Below are positions 15,555 through 16,415 of a stretch of DNA of 16,415 nucleotides, one piece after another; positions within the stretch are counted from its first letter, which is position 1; each line of letters begins with the position of its first letter. Below the pieces are notes generated by a model. It did not search any database. It was given only the letters and a program-made list of their open reading frames with translations, and was not told the DNA's origin. The stretch is from positions 1-16,415 of the forward strand of contig JANWJI010000072.1 in NCBI GenBank assembly GCA_025449515.1, written 5' to 3'. The DNA is from Nitrososphaeraceae archaeon. Its GTDB lineage: Archaea; Thermoproteota; Nitrososphaeria; Nitrososphaerales; Nitrososphaeraceae. A program made the position numbers and the translations under genes.

Positions 15555-15836
15555 ATGAAAGAAATACAACTAGTTCTGATAGGATTAATAGCAATGACTC
15601 TATCGATGATATTTTTCTATCTCACAGATCTGGTACCTCAACGAATAGAGAACAGAGAGATGAATATTATTATCTCATTAGGAATTGGTTTGTTGATATT
15701 AGTGGTAGACAAAAGACAAGATCGCAATCTTCACGAAATAATCCATACACAACACAAAATGATTAATGAAATGCACAAAATGATAAAGGAAGAGATGAGT
15801 TTTATTAGGGAGATGCAGAAAAAGAAGGGTCTGTAA
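15555..15836 (+). CDS. small two-helix membrane protein with C-terminal coiled coil
   Basis: Counting from Met at 15555 the protein has 93 residues: a membrane helix at 4-24 (IQLVLIGLIAMTLSMIFFYL), a short loop with LVPQRIENRE, a second helix at 36-52 (MNIIISLGIGLLILVVD), then a charged helix (58-90) with heptad-like spacing and repeated HKMI (67-70 and 74-77), predicted to be a cytoplasmic coiled coil. The frame is open back to an ATG at 15435, which would add 40 basic, Thr/Asn/Lys-rich residues before the first membrane helix. I prefer 15555 because the extension looks non-coding, but a TATA-like stretch before 15435 means the longer form cannot be excluded. Function unknown. Confidence 0.6.
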   Translation: MKEIQLVLIGLIAMTLSMIFFYLTDLVPQRIENREMNIIISLGIGLLILVVDKRQDRNLHEIIHTQHKMINEMHKMIKEEMSFIREMQKKKGL

Positions 15837-16415
15837 GTGTTACTAACCATAACATGAAAAGATCGTAAGATATCACCTTTTGTTTGGAAAGTCACATATA
15901 CAATAAATTACCGTGAAAATACAGGTTTATCTTTTTCAGCCAAGTTCCAAAAATGAATTATCTTACCAAAATATTTATGAAAATATCATGATGGGAGATG
16001 CTTAAGTAGAATCTATATTTGGTGAGAAAGAACGCATAAAAAGAGACAATGTAGGCAGTATCAGAATCAGCTACCGTTTATGATCTGCAATTTTGTCACG
16101 ATCAAGATCATCCAGTTTCAATTGATGGTCGCTTGTAAAAGATGTCATCATGATATCAGATAGGATTTTAATGAATCGAACAATTTTCAGACAGTGACAT
16201 TCAAAATCTCTCCTAAAAAGAAGATCATTTATGAGAGATTCGATATATAATGTATCAATCGATATTCCGAAAATTGTGATTTATCCTTAAATTCTTAACT
16301 TCTATTATATATTGGTTATTTCAACATTCTACTTTCTAGACGAAATTAAGGGGCCACTAGAACTCTCATCCACCATGATTAGTGATAATTGAAACATACC
16401 ATTTATGGTTCTCAC
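15837..16415. other. intergenic right end of the window
   Basis: About 580 bp of AT-rich DNA with no supported gene or RNA. A minus-strand frame enters from the right edge and stops at 16329-16331 (28 codons visible, ending SGPLISSRK); it may be the end of a gene lying beyond the window, but too little is visible to decide. Confidence 0.4.

Overview
The window looks like a chromosomal segment of an ammonia-oxidising archaeon of the Nitrososphaerales, most like the Candidatus Nitrosocosmicus group. This is inferred from low GC content, TATA-like boxes about 25-30 nt upstream of start codons with little or no leader (leaderless transcripts), TTG starts, and the gene set: secreted CHRD and intradiol-dioxygenase-like proteins, a secreted cupredoxin-like protein, MoaD/MoaE, a BtuF-like protein without a signal peptide, and an HtrA-like protease. 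No rRNA, tRNA or CRISPR array is visible.

Left part (1-3670): a minus-strand cluster runs from a small AbrB-type regulator (2157-2345) through an unrecognised 176-residue protein to a 490-residue P-loop NTPase of the type found in plasmid and phage replication genes. The last two genes overlap by 4 bp. Divergent from them is a 332-residue protein with an N-terminal winged helix and a C-terminal CxxC...CxxC zinc ribbon. This looks like a small accessory module (mobile-element replication or maintenance is inferred, not shown). A 22-bp perfect tandem duplication sits on the start of the AbrB gene.

Middle part (3700-9500): moaD-moaE (minus strand; molybdopterin synthase) is followed by a secreted CHRD + intradiol dioxygenase-like gene that is frameshifted and has lost two of its four expected iron ligands. 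The next 3.2 kb is a gene graveyard: a truncated tyrosine recombinase, and two decayed copies (7970-8844 and 8973-9373) of the winged-helix/zinc-ribbon gene seen intact on the left. The intact gene and the last decayed copy share a similar tail, with matched landmarks at 3507-3618 and 9431-9517. A short motif from that tail (GTTTAATGCA..ATGAAT) also lies between the two decayed copies. The rightmost tail supplies the stop codon and last residues of the opposing BtuF-like gene.

Right part (9495-16415): four minus-strand genes (BtuF-like protein, four-helix membrane protein, unknown 125-residue protein, secreted HtrA-type protease) and three plus-strand genes (secreted cupredoxin-like protein with seven GTTG repeats, unknown 140-residue protein with a His-rich tail, small membrane protein with a coiled coil). 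A six-copy heptamer repeat lies between the protease gene and the 125-residue gene. The rest is AT-rich intergenic DNA in which I see no convincing genes.
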